A stretch of DNA of 22,773 nucleotides from Nitrospirota bacterium (GTDB lineage Bacteria; Nitrospinota_A; UBA7883), in NCBI GenBank assembly GCA_011052055.1, contig DRJW01000385.1, positions 1 to 22,773 on the forward strand, given 5' to 3'. A program made the position numbers and the translations under genes. The notes under the pieces are model-generated. The model worked only from the letters and a program-made list of their open reading frames with translations, ran no database searches and was not told the origin of the DNA. Every line of letters begins with the position of its first letter. The first letter of the stretch is position 1. This document shows positions 1 through 6,429 of the stretch, one piece after another.

Positions 1-20
1 CCACGGGCCCACGGGCCTGT

Positions 21-141
21 GCCGTAAGCAGACCGCCCGTGCCGTAAGCAGACCGCCCGTGCCGTAAGCAGACCGCCCGTGCTGTAGAGCAGACCGCCCG
101 TGCCGTAAGCAGACCGCCTGTGCTGTAGAGCAGACCGGTGG
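21..141. repeat. 20/21-bp tandem repeats (minisatellite) downstream of the rhodanese gene
   Basis: Six head-to-tail units are visible. Three identical 20-bp copies of GCCGTAAGCAGACCGCCCGT (21-40, 41-60, 61-80) are followed by a 21-bp variant with GCTGTAGAGC in place of GCCGTAAGC (81-101), then a 20-bp copy (102-121) and a degenerate 21-bp-type copy (122-141). The array ends a few bases from the stop codon of the rhodanese gene and may continue left of the window, since bases 1-20 (CCACGGGCCCACGGGCCTGT) share only the unit's end. The 21-bp type can form a small TGCT-GTAG-AGCA hairpin. There are no unique spacers, so it is not a CRISPR array. Function unknown; replication slippage is the simplest origin. 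Confidence 0.9.
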
Positions 142-148
142 TCGGGCG

Positions 149-586
149 TTATTTGGTGGTTTTGTAACCTTTCCCTTTCCAGCCCATGATACCGCCCTCC
201 ATATTGATAATATTCTTAAACCCGCTTGACTCAAGTATCTTGGCCGAGCGGGCCGATCTTACGCCGCTATGACAATAGACAAGAACCGTTTTATCTTTAT
301 AATCTTTTATTTCACCAATCCTTTCCGCGAGGTTTTGCACCGGGATCAGTTTTGAGCCGGCGATATTCCCCGTGGGGCCGGTATACTCGCCGGGCGTGCG
401 AACGTCGAGGATAAGGTCGATTTTTTTGTTCCCGATAAGCTCTTTGGCTTTTTCAGGAGTGACATTAGTTATGGAGGACGCCTCATGCGCCAGGGTAAAC
501 GATGGAGCGACGATTATCGCGGCGCAAAACGCGAGAAGTGTGAAGATTAAACGTCTGCGGGTAAATTTTCTGATTTTGGCGGCCAT
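149..586 (-). CDS. Membrane-anchored or periplasmic rhodanese-domain protein
   Basis: A 145-aa single-domain rhodanese, which transfers sulfane sulfur through a cysteine persulfide. Residues 12-34 form a hydrophobic segment after a KIRKFTRRR basic stretch, so it is exported or membrane-anchored. The domain spans about 40-143. The active-site loop is CHSGVRS with catalytic Cys105, in the usual C-x-x-G-x-R pattern, preceded by the DVRTPGEY motif near residue 61. The ATG at 586 is preferred because GAGAGAG lies at good spacing; a GTG at 592 would add two residues. It is the last gene of a minus-strand run after a DsrE-family protein, consistent with a sulfur-relay role. Family and fold are secure; the sulfur donor and acceptor are not known. 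Confidence 0.9.
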   Translation of the reverse strand: MAAKIRKFTRRRLIFTLLAFCAAIIVAPSFTLAHEASSITNVTPEKAKELIGNKKIDLILDVRTPGEYTGPTGNIAGSKLIPVQNLAERIGEIKDYKDKTVLVYCHSGVRSARSAKILESSGFKNIINMEGGIMGWKGKGYKTTK

Positions 587-611
587 TTTCACTCTCTCTA
601 TAATTTTGGGT

Positions 612-992
612 TCAAAAAGTAACTACACTGCCAACCTTGGCTTCGTCGATCACCCTCTGCGCCCCCGACTTTATAACATTACCAAGACAGTCGTCTTCGG
701 TCAACCCCCTGGGGGCCATACTGAGGTGACAAAGGTATATTTTTGTTTTTTGCTCCGCTATCTTGTTGAGATAGAACATGAAAGGCTTATAGTCGGAAGC
801 TTTTAGGTCGTCGGCGTACCCTTTTTTAACAAGCAAAACCGCCTCGTCTGTAAGCCATATAGAAGGTTTCATTTCATTCTCATAAGCCCACATAGCCATC
901 ATAAAAGGGAGGGTGGCCTTGGTCATGTCCTCTTTGCCGTGAGTGCCGACAAACAATATTCTGCTCGTCCCACCTTTGCTGAACATCCCCAT
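612..992 (-). CDS. DsrE-family small cytoplasmic sulfur-relay protein
   Basis: A 126-aa protein with no signal peptide that fits the DsrE/DsrF-like fold: an alpha/beta start RILFVGTHGKED, a helix containing MMAMWAYENEMKP, the strand IWLTDEAVLLVKKG, and a late strand KIYLCHLSMAPRGL. Cys88 lies at the position where many family members carry a persulfide-bearing cysteine; Cys102 follows in TEDDC. Its ATG directly follows the TAG of the upstream membrane-protein gene, with AAGGAGAG as ribosome site, so the two are co-translated. The rhodanese gene follows 25 bp downstream. The family is often annotated as a sulfur-trafficking or peroxiredoxin-like protein; its specific partner here is unknown. 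Confidence 0.82.
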   Translation of the reverse strand: MGMFSKGGTSRILFVGTHGKEDMTKATLPFMMAMWAYENEMKPSIWLTDEAVLLVKKGYADDLKASDYKPFMFYLNKIAEQKTKIYLCHLSMAPRGLTEDDCLGNVIKSGAQRVIDEAKVGSVVTF

Positions 993-1730
993 CTAATGCT
1001 CTCCTTCCACAAGATGACACGCCGCCTCTTTACGTTTCATCCACCATGTGCCGCCGATGACTACAACGACGACAAACATAAGGACAAAAGGCTTAGGTAT
1101 AGTGAAATGGAACATGGCGTCTGTAGCTCCTGAAAAAGAAACCACTGTCATGCCGAAAATCATACCAAGCAAAAGCGGCCCCCAGCAGGTCGCAAGCGTG
1201 ACCAGAATCGCAGTCGCCGCTCCGACTCCCACCACCGCTCCCGCCTCTTTGGCGGCGCTGGGCGATTCACCCAGAGCCATTGCCCTGGATCTGATCTCCA
1301 GCACTTTTAGAATACTGTAGACCGTAAAAGCCGAGATGAGCCCTATCGCAAGAGCGAGCATCCAGTCCATAGTCATCCAGAAGCTGTAAAACCAGTCTGA
1401 CCTTGTTCTTGGTATGGAGGTGATGACGCTGGGAAACCAGTCCGTGCTTGTCAGGGCCGGCCCTATCCCTTTTTGCATGAACTTGGGAAGGACAGCGCAT
1501 GACGCCGACCTTGGGTCGCCGGTAAGCGCCGGGTATACATAAGCCTTATAATTCATTAAATAAGCCGCGACTATGACCGGCAAAGTGAGCAGAGGCGTAA
1601 AAAACCTGACATACCATCTTCTAGGTGACAGCCAGTTGGGCCATATCTTTTCTATCGGCTCAAAAACATATCGGTTCAAAGGCGTGAATACCGCCGTGAG
1701 AATTTTTACCACACTCTTGCTAACGCTCAT
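993..1730 (-). CDS. Unrecognised polytopic membrane protein in the sulfur-relay cluster
   Basis: I do not recognise a named family. The 245-aa protein has about four membrane segments (roughly 43-60, 119-141, 165-197, 213-231), with a 60-residue loop between the first two. Cysteines sit at 78 (in SASCAVLP), 182 (in ATCWGPLLLGM, inside the third hydrophobic stretch) and 238 in a C-terminal tail KEAACHLVEGEH that also has two histidines. A Cys-x-Gly-Pro inside a membrane helix next to a Cys/His tail recalls small thiol or metal transporters such as MerT-like proteins, but this is only a resemblance. The start is supported by AAAGGAG seven bases upstream. It lies 18 bp after the unknown secreted protein gene and abuts the DsrE-family gene, so it may be the inner-membrane step of the same pathway. 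Confidence 0.8.
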   Translation of the reverse strand: MSVSKSVVKILTAVFTPLNRYVFEPIEKIWPNWLSPRRWYVRFFTPLLTLPVIVAAYLMNYKAYVYPALTGDPRSASCAVLPKFMQKGIGPALTSTDWFPSVITSIPRTRSDWFYSFWMTMDWMLALAIGLISAFTVYSILKVLEIRSRAMALGESPSAAKEAGAVVGVGAATAILVTLATCWGPLLLGMIFGMTVVSFSGATDAMFHFTIPKPFVLMFVVVVVIGGTWWMKRKEAACHLVEGEH

Positions 1731-1748
1731 ACCATAACTCCTTTATCA

Positions 1749-3281
1749 CTACCTGGCGCCCGCCTCACCCTGGATCCTTTCCATCTGCCTGTACATCTGC
1801 TCCTGCAAAGAATGATATAAATCATGCACTATATCGTTGGCTCCTCTTCCCCTGCCAAACAGCAGGTCAACATTTCCCTTTTTCGTAAAAGAGATCGATT
1901 TGCCGCCGGCTTTCGACTCCAGATGAAACTTTGCGGTGTCTCCTTTAACGTCATCGATCACCAGACTTACGTAAGAAGCCGGGCCTTTATATACATTGTT
2001 CTTTTTAGTCAGGACGATCTCTTCTTTATTATAGAACATCGTTCCATAACCGTGCCCCTGCGGGCACAGAATCTGGTCTACAAGAAACCTTCTGTCCCAT
2101 TGTGTGGTTTTCCCATCTTTAACCGCAAAACAGTTTTGATAGACAACCAGGTTGGCTTCCCCACCTTCGTCAACGCCATCTTCCAGAATGAACACGGAGC
2201 CGAGAAGCTGGACAGTGATATCTTTATGCTTTAGAAGGACTTTCTGTTGCCACTTAACATTATAGGGCGAGAGGTAAAAATCTTTATCTTTCGCCGAATC
2301 CCAAACCAGCGTTTTCTCCGCCACTGTTTTACCGGCTTTAGTTATCCGAACCTTGACCGAGTAAAGTTTCCCTTTCCTTGCGGTATCGATAACTTCGACG
2401 GTAAAATCCCTTACCGTTATCTTCTTCCCCTTCCCGGCTCTTCCTTTGAAAGCGAGAGGCGCCTTGCACATATTCCATTCCTGAACATCGGTCGAATAAA
2501 TAGTGTCTAATTTTATTTCTCTCATAGAGATATCTGATCTGGTGGCGAACAGCTGGTTAAAATCGTGAATGGCCATTTCTTTTTCGCCCCCCGGTTTGGA
2601 GCCGGGATAGTAACCATAATGAAAATCTTTTCCAGGATCACCTTCTGACGCGCCGATAGAGAAAACAAAAGGGGACATGCCGTAAAAATCCCAGTTCGCT
2701 CCCAGCTTGTTGCGAATATCTATCGTGGGATTCCTGAACCTCCCGTGGCCGGTGGCGGAAATATACTGGTATATATTATCGCCCACCAACACTTTTTCTC
2801 CCCTTCTTAGCGTGACATTTTCCTTTTTTACAATCACGGCTCCAGGGTAATCGACATAGTAATACAGGTTGTCCTCACCGAAAACAAACTCCATGTTGCC
2901 GGTCATGGGAAGGATGCCGCTTATCGCGTCAAATTTAAAAACAAAACCGCCGACAGGTATGGTGATCTTCCCGTCCTCAACCTTGCTCATTTTTATGACA
3001 AGGCCGTCTTCTTTCCAGGTTTTCCCGCCGGTAAAGTTTATGGCCGGCCTGCGGGTGACCGTTCCTTTGAGCGTCGGTATATAAACCGGATCTCTCGGCT
3101 TGTCCATGATAAGGGGAGGAGTGTTTTGCGTTGTGACAACCGGAAAAGGAACAGGATGGGTCGCGTTGTAGGGGACGACCGGGTTTTCCGCCCGGGCTGA
3201 ACCTGCGGATAAGAGTAAAACGCTTATCGACGCGCTCCAAAGAAGCGATCTGAATGTTTTATTGTACGCGCTAATTGGCAT
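1749..3281 (-). CDS. Unrecognised 510-aa secreted protein, putative sulfur-cluster component
   Basis: I do not recognise the family. A clear Sec signal peptide (about residues 1-31, ending SAGSARA-EN) exports a mature protein of about 480 aa rich in beta strands, with no further membrane segments. It has three isolated cysteines in NMCKAPL, YQNCFAV and ILCPQGHGYG, and histidines in YHATGHGR-like and CPQGHG contexts that could bind a metal or heme. There is no CxxCH heme motif. The region from about 290 to 420 has an Ig-like look (alternating TVEVIDTARKGKLYSVKV and KTLVWDS strands). The ATG at 3281 is chosen; GTG at 3287 is the alternative. A strong hairpin lies just upstream. It is followed within 18 bp by a membrane protein gene. 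Its conservation in this cluster would make it the key unknown component. Confidence 0.85.
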   Translation of the reverse strand: MPISAYNKTFRSLLWSASISVLLLSAGSARAENPVVPYNATHPVPFPVVTTQNTPPLIMDKPRDPVYIPTLKGTVTRRPAINFTGGKTWKEDGLVIKMSKVEDGKITIPVGGFVFKFDAISGILPMTGNMEFVFGEDNLYYYVDYPGAVIVKKENVTLRRGEKVLVGDNIYQYISATGHGRFRNPTIDIRNKLGANWDFYGMSPFVFSIGASEGDPGKDFHYGYYPGSKPGGEKEMAIHDFNQLFATRSDISMREIKLDTIYSTDVQEWNMCKAPLAFKGRAGKGKKITVRDFTVEVIDTARKGKLYSVKVRITKAGKTVAEKTLVWDSAKDKDFYLSPYNVKWQQKVLLKHKDITVQLLGSVFILEDGVDEGGEANLVVYQNCFAVKDGKTTQWDRRFLVDQILCPQGHGYGTMFYNKEEIVLTKKNNVYKGPASYVSLVIDDVKGDTAKFHLESKAGGKSISFTKKGNVDLLFGRGRGANDIVHDLYHSLQEQMYRQMERIQGEAGAR

Positions 3282-3311
3282 GGTCACTCACTTTAAAATA
3301 GCGATAAAACT

Positions 3312-3351
3312 GTCCGGGCCCGGCAAAACAGTATTTGCGCCGAGCCCGGAC
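3312..3351 (-). terminator. GC-rich hairpin between secreted DsrE gene and the 510-aa gene
   Basis: An 8-bp perfect stem GTCCGGGC / GCCCGGAC (3312-3319 with 3344-3351) is extended inward by CGGC/GCCG after one mismatch. On the minus strand it is followed by CAGTTTTATCG, a weak U-rich tail. It could be an intrinsic terminator of the upstream DsrE gene, or an attenuator or mRNA-stability hairpin lowering expression of the next gene, since only 30 bp separate it from that start codon. Confidence 0.6.
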
Positions 3352-3387
3352 GGTATGGTCTTTAAAAAAATAGCCGGAACCTTACTC

Positions 3388-3897
3388 TTAATCGATAGGA
3401 ACGTATGCGTATCCCTGGTTCTGGTAACCTATCAGGGAAATCCAGCTGTTGCCTATAACGTGAATCTCCGGCAAGATCGTTTTGTTATCGATTTTCAGAA
3501 ATCCTGTGGCCACAGAGCATTGCTCAAGCTTGATACCATCCGCAGTGCTTATTTCTTTCACTTTGGCCCATATTTTCTCGGCTATGGCCTCATTGCCTTT
3601 CGGGATTTTTGTGCGGTCTTTGGTCACATAAAAACTGGCGGGCCCCCGGAAAGCTAATACGAACTGAGGCTTTACGCCCTGGTCGGCGATCATTTTAGAG
3701 GTTTTATGAATAAGATTTAAACGTCCCAGCAGTTTTTTAGGATTACCCTGGGTTATATCGAATATAACCTTCACCTCTTTTAATCCCTTAAGGGAGTTCG
3801 CGTCGTTTGGCTTCGAATCGGCCAGCGCCGGCGTGGCAGAGGCAGATAGGACAAAGCTTAACGCGCAAAAGAGCAGAAACATTTTCCGAATTACCAT
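3388..3897 (-). CDS. Secreted DsrE-family protein
   Basis: A 169-aa protein with an N-terminal signal peptide (1-27, ending PALA-DS) followed by a DsrE-like domain. Typical features are the strand GLKEVKVIFDITQGNP, the segment VKPQFVLAFRGPAS near 76-88, Cys127 in KLEQCSVAT, and the terminal NSWISLIGYQNQGYAYV. This subgroup is the periplasmic DsrE type rather than the heteromeric cytoplasmic DsrEFH. The ATG at 3897 is chosen because GGAGGG lies four bases upstream; a longer frame to 3963 has no ribosome site and would bury the signal peptide. It sits between a porin and the 510-aa secreted protein, with a hairpin on each side, and may be transcribed alone or by readthrough. Probable periplasmic sulfur carrier. 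Confidence 0.88.
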   Translation of the reverse strand: MVIRKMFLLFCALSFVLSASATPALADSKPNDANSLKGLKEVKVIFDITQGNPKKLLGRLNLIHKTSKMIADQGVKPQFVLAFRGPASFYVTKDRTKIPKGNEAIAEKIWAKVKEISTADGIKLEQCSVATGFLKIDNKTILPEIHVIGNSWISLIGYQNQGYAYVPID

Positions 3898-3963
3898 AAT
3901 ACCCTCCAGATGTTTAGTGATTCGATCAGAAAATCCCATCACTAGTCTTTTAAAACAAGCCAC

Positions 3964-3999
3964 CCCGCTAAACCCAATCTATGACCAGGTTTAGCAGGG
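3964..3999 (-). terminator. Probable terminator of the porin gene
   Basis: GCTAAACC / GGTTTAGC form an 8-bp perfect stem (3967-3974 with 3988-3995), extended by CCC/GGG across a one-base A bulge, with a loop of about 13 nt. On the minus strand the hairpin follows the porin stop codon by about 65 bp and is followed by GGCTTGTTTTAAAAG. A longer out-of-frame start for the DsrE gene would overlap it, which supports the internal start chosen for that gene. Confidence 0.6.
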
Positions 4000-4064
4000 C
4001 TGACTCGATAAATCATTAAAAGCCAGCCTTTTTGCCGCTAATACAGCGATTAAAAAAGCAAACC

Positions 4065-5276
4065 CTATTTTTTCTCACCCGCGCCAAAAATGCTGTGGAT
4101 GAACACGCCGCTCAACCTGAACCAGAATATGTTCTCGTCTTTCGGGTTCATATTGTTATCGCGGATGTCATACTGGAACATCAGACGAAGTTGCGTCGGT
4201 TTTGCGTTTGCCACAAAGTATTGGAAGATGATCGAGCTCATGTCGATGTTCAGATCTTTGCCCGTCCCTGCATCCTCGGTGTAGGTCGAATAGCGATAGG
4301 TCAACAAAGTATTATAAGTCGGCCTGTAGCCCAGCGCCGTCTGGTACCCGTTCATTTTTATCTCAATGTCTCCCGGATGATCCTCTCTGGCGCTCTGGTA
4401 CTCAAACATCGCCCATATCTTGTCTTTGTTGTGCCAGGGCAGATGGCTACCGTAAACCGCCCGAAACTCATACTTCTCCTTGTCATAGTTTCTTCCATCC
4501 TCCCCTTGCACGGAGGCGCCGTTCCAGAAAGACGCGGCCAGTTTAAGGGGCCCGTAATTGAACTGCGTGTTGGCGATTATGTCTTTGGCTTTATTGTTGT
4601 CCATCTGGCGCATACCTGTTCCGTTGAACGCGCCTATGAAATAGAGCCAGGTGACCTTGTCGGCGAGCTTGAACTCCTGCCACGCCATGACGCCCATTTC
4701 ACGGGCGGCGTTGGTCATCTCGACATCGCCTTTATGGTTGGTCAAATAAATCCGTTTGCTCATATCTGAATAGTTGATCCACGGATTGAACGCGTTGGCG
4801 GTCTCATCAAAACTGAATGGAATAACAGTCTGTCCAAATTGAAGCCGGACAGGTTTAAAGCTCAAAGTTATTGTTCCATCAAGCAACCTTACAGCGCCGC
4901 CTACCGCGCTGTTTGCCGGGCCGCTCGCTAATTCGAACAGCATCCAGTAGCTCACCGTGCTGTTGACGGCGCCTCTTAGACCTGTACGCAACCGATAAGT
5001 TTTAAACATCCCGGGTTTGTTTTCCGGCTCGAAATATCCAGGTTGCATCAATGAGAAAAAATCCGCGTATGGTTTTTTAACCGGCTTAAGACCAGCGTAA
5101 ACCTTCAACCAGGTCGGTATCTGCTGAGATTCCATGTTAGGAAAAAACTCCGCCTGGGCGCCGGGAATCGAGATACTAAGTGTAACCCCCAACGCTACGA
5201 AAAAAGCTAACCCCGTTTTAAAAAGATTTTGAAAACGGCCCTTTATAGGCTTAATTTGAAGTCTAAGTTTAGACAT
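4065..5276 (-). CDS. Outer-membrane porin, phosphate-selective porin O/P-like beta-barrel
   Basis: A 403-aa protein with a cationic leader and signal peptide (about 1-42, ending PGAQA-EFF) followed by many alternating strands of the porin type, such as TYRLRTGLRG, VSYWMLFELA, LQFGQTVIPFSFDE and ALGYRPTYNTLLTYRYS. The layout resembles OprP/OprO-like porins: an N-terminal strand pair, the RLQFGQTVIPF segment and a run of TM strands to the C-terminus. The barrel ends near FRLSGVFIHSIF, with a short charged tail. GGGGGAAAG sits four bases before the ATG. A sigma-54-like promoter lies about 180 bp upstream. It probably admits the anionic substrate used by the downstream sulfur-related genes; substrate choice is inference. 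Confidence 0.82.
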   Translation of the reverse strand: MSKLRLQIKPIKGRFQNLFKTGLAFFVALGVTLSISIPGAQAEFFPNMESQQIPTWLKVYAGLKPVKKPYADFFSLMQPGYFEPENKPGMFKTYRLRTGLRGAVNSTVSYWMLFELASGPANSAVGGAVRLLDGTITLSFKPVRLQFGQTVIPFSFDETANAFNPWINYSDMSKRIYLTNHKGDVEMTNAAREMGVMAWQEFKLADKVTWLYFIGAFNGTGMRQMDNNKAKDIIANTQFNYGPLKLAASFWNGASVQGEDGRNYDKEKYEFRAVYGSHLPWHNKDKIWAMFEYQSAREDHPGDIEIKMNGYQTALGYRPTYNTLLTYRYSTYTEDAGTGKDLNIDMSSIIFQYFVANAKPTQLRLMFQYDIRDNNMNPKDENIFWFRLSGVFIHSIFGAGEKK

Positions 5277-5453
5277 ACGCCTTTCCCCCTCTGTCTGTTA
5301 AAGATAAATTTCACCTGCTGACGCTTATCAGCGCATAAATATAAACGCGCGCGCAACCCCTGGGACAGCCCCTAAACCCTGATAACTGTTTTACCGTCGA
5401 GATATGAACTACGCTTTATAAAATACGCATTAAAGTATCTTGAAGATGGAGAA

Positions 5454-5469
5454 GCATATAATATGCCAG
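5454..5469 (-). promoter_or_regulatory. Candidate sigma-54 promoter for the porin gene
   Basis: Reading the minus strand, CTGGCATATTATATGC matches the -24/-12 consensus TGGCAC-N5-TTGCW with the exact GG-N10-GC spacing. Differences are T for C at the end of the -24 box and A for the first T of the -12 box. The predicted transcript would have a leader of about 165 nt before the porin start. Confidence 0.5.
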
Positions 5470-5862
5470 CAAAGTCGATATAAATTGAAGATTAACCAAA
5501 ATTTAACTTACTGATTATATGGATAATAATTGTAGAACGAGAATTGGTGTCACTAAAGCTTCAGAAATTTATTAAATATTTATTATATTATTTATTGTTA
5601 ATGACTGTAAAATTTCACTGGTCACATAAAGAGTTTCAATAAAAATCCAATAAAAACACGCATCGGCCAATCGTAAACATTCGACGATATCGCGGCTCTA
5701 TAAAACAGGCCATGTGACGGCAACCATGCTGTAAACCGCTCTGCGACGCCTGAGGCGATCTTGAAATCGGTCTTTTTCTATCCATCTGCGGTAAAGTCTT
5801 TTGTCAGGTTGTCCGCCATTTTATAAAGCGATAAAAATTTCAATTAAACCTGGTTTTAATTA

Positions 5863-5879
5863 TTGGCACGAATAATGGA
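5863..5879 (+). promoter_or_regulatory. Candidate sigma-54 promoter for the selenoprotein gene
   Basis: TTGGCACGAATAATGGA carries a perfect -24 box (TTGGCACG) and a weak -12 box (ATGGA for TTGCA) at the correct ten-base GG-to-G spacing. It lies about 105 bp before the start codon of the thioredoxin-like gene. The -12 GC is GG here, so the assignment is tentative. Confidence 0.4.
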
Positions 5880-5984
5880 GGCGTCATCAAGTTATGTTAT
5901 GATGCGCGAGTAGTTGGCGGAAGCGGATTAGATTGTCCTCATCATGAGATGAAACTAAATAGCTTTAGCGACGGGAGAAAAAAT

Positions 5985-6410
5985 ATGACACAGGCGGCGA
6001 CACGTCTCGGCCTGGCTCTGGCCCTGGTCTTTTTATCGGTTTTTACTACAGGCGCCACAGGGTCTGGAGAAGATACGATTTCTCCCAAAATCCTGGCTTT
6101 CTATTATCACGCCGACTGGTGACCATACTGCATGAAGCAGGTGGGTCCCATCTTCAAAAAGCTCAAAAAATCGTATGAGAAAAAACCGATCTCGTTTGTA
6201 AAACTCGATTTTACCGGGAAGAAGACCAGTAAAAAGGCCGTGTCCACGGCGGTTCAGCTTGGCGTCAATAATATTCTTGAAATAAACACCGCAACGGCCA
6301 CGATCATGCTTGTGGACGCTAAAACCAAGAAAGTTGTAGACAAGCTCGACCTTCGATATACAGAAGATCAAATGCGGCAAAGGATAGACGCCGCGCTAAA
6401 ACAGAAGTAA
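5985..6410 (+). CDS. Thioredoxin-like selenoprotein with in-frame UGA (UxxC motif)
   Basis: The frame from ATG 5985 (GGGAGA six bases upstream) gives 45 codons, a TGA at 6120-6122, then 95 codons to a TAA at 6408. Before the TGA is a signal peptide or TM (about 6-25) and the thioredoxin strand KILAFYYHADW; after it come PYCMKQVGPIFKKLKK and the strand ISFVKLDFTGKK. The TGA therefore falls exactly on the first cysteine of a W-C-x-x-C redox motif, giving W-Sec-P-Y-C at residue 46. A SECIS-like hairpin follows at 6139-6153. Total length with Sec is 141 aa, normal for an exported thioredoxin-fold protein. The usual cis-proline site before the third strand reads TATIML, with no proline. A nonsense mutation is the alternative, but both halves are intact. 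Start codon, frame and fold are visible; selenocysteine insertion is inferred. Confidence 0.85.
6139..6153 (+). promoter_or_regulatory. Bacterial SECIS-like hairpin for Sec insertion
   Basis: AGGTGG / CCATCT (with one G-U pair) form a 6-bp stem closing the triloop GUC. The loop G is at 6145, 23 nt past the UGA. Bacterial SECIS elements lie within the coding region just after the UGA, with a G at the start of a small apical loop roughly 16-37 nt away; the E. coli fdhF element also has a GGUC apex at about this distance. The position, loop and apex therefore agree with SelB recognition. Prediction is by eye. Confidence 0.6.
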
Positions 6411-6429
6411 CAAGACGCCTTTGACGCCA

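Larger units (their letters stand above)
5277..5984. promoter_or_regulatory. 700-bp AT-rich divergent regulatory region
   Basis: No open frame here looks coding on either strand. The stretch separates the minus-strand porin from the plus-strand selenoprotein gene and carries one sigma-54-like promoter for each, at 5454-5469 and 5863-5879. It is strongly AT-rich around 5500-5660. Several GTCAC/GTGAC words occur (near 5548, 5621, 5714), and a CGCTTATCAGCG hairpin lies in the porin leader near 5322. Activator-binding sites for the adjacent NtrC-type regulator would be expected here, but I could not define a convincing dyad. Confidence 0.6.

Noticed and set aside
21..141. CRISPR-like array
   Set aside because: The repeats are contiguous with no unique spacers, and no cas genes were seen.
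4032..4769. 245-codon plus-strand open frame opposite the porin gene
   Set aside because: It is antisense to the porin, which has a signal peptide, a ribosome site and beta-barrel strands; the plus-strand product has no recognisable features.
6120..6122. TGA as a simple nonsense mutation or pseudogene
   Set aside because: The rest of the frame is intact on both sides, the TGA sits exactly at a redox Cys position, and a SECIS-like hairpin follows. Kept as the main alternative.
6128..6140. CTGC-ATGAA-GCAG hairpin as the SECIS element
   Set aside because: Its loop G is only 12 nt past the UGA, too close for a typical bacterial SECIS; the 6139-6153 hairpin fits better.
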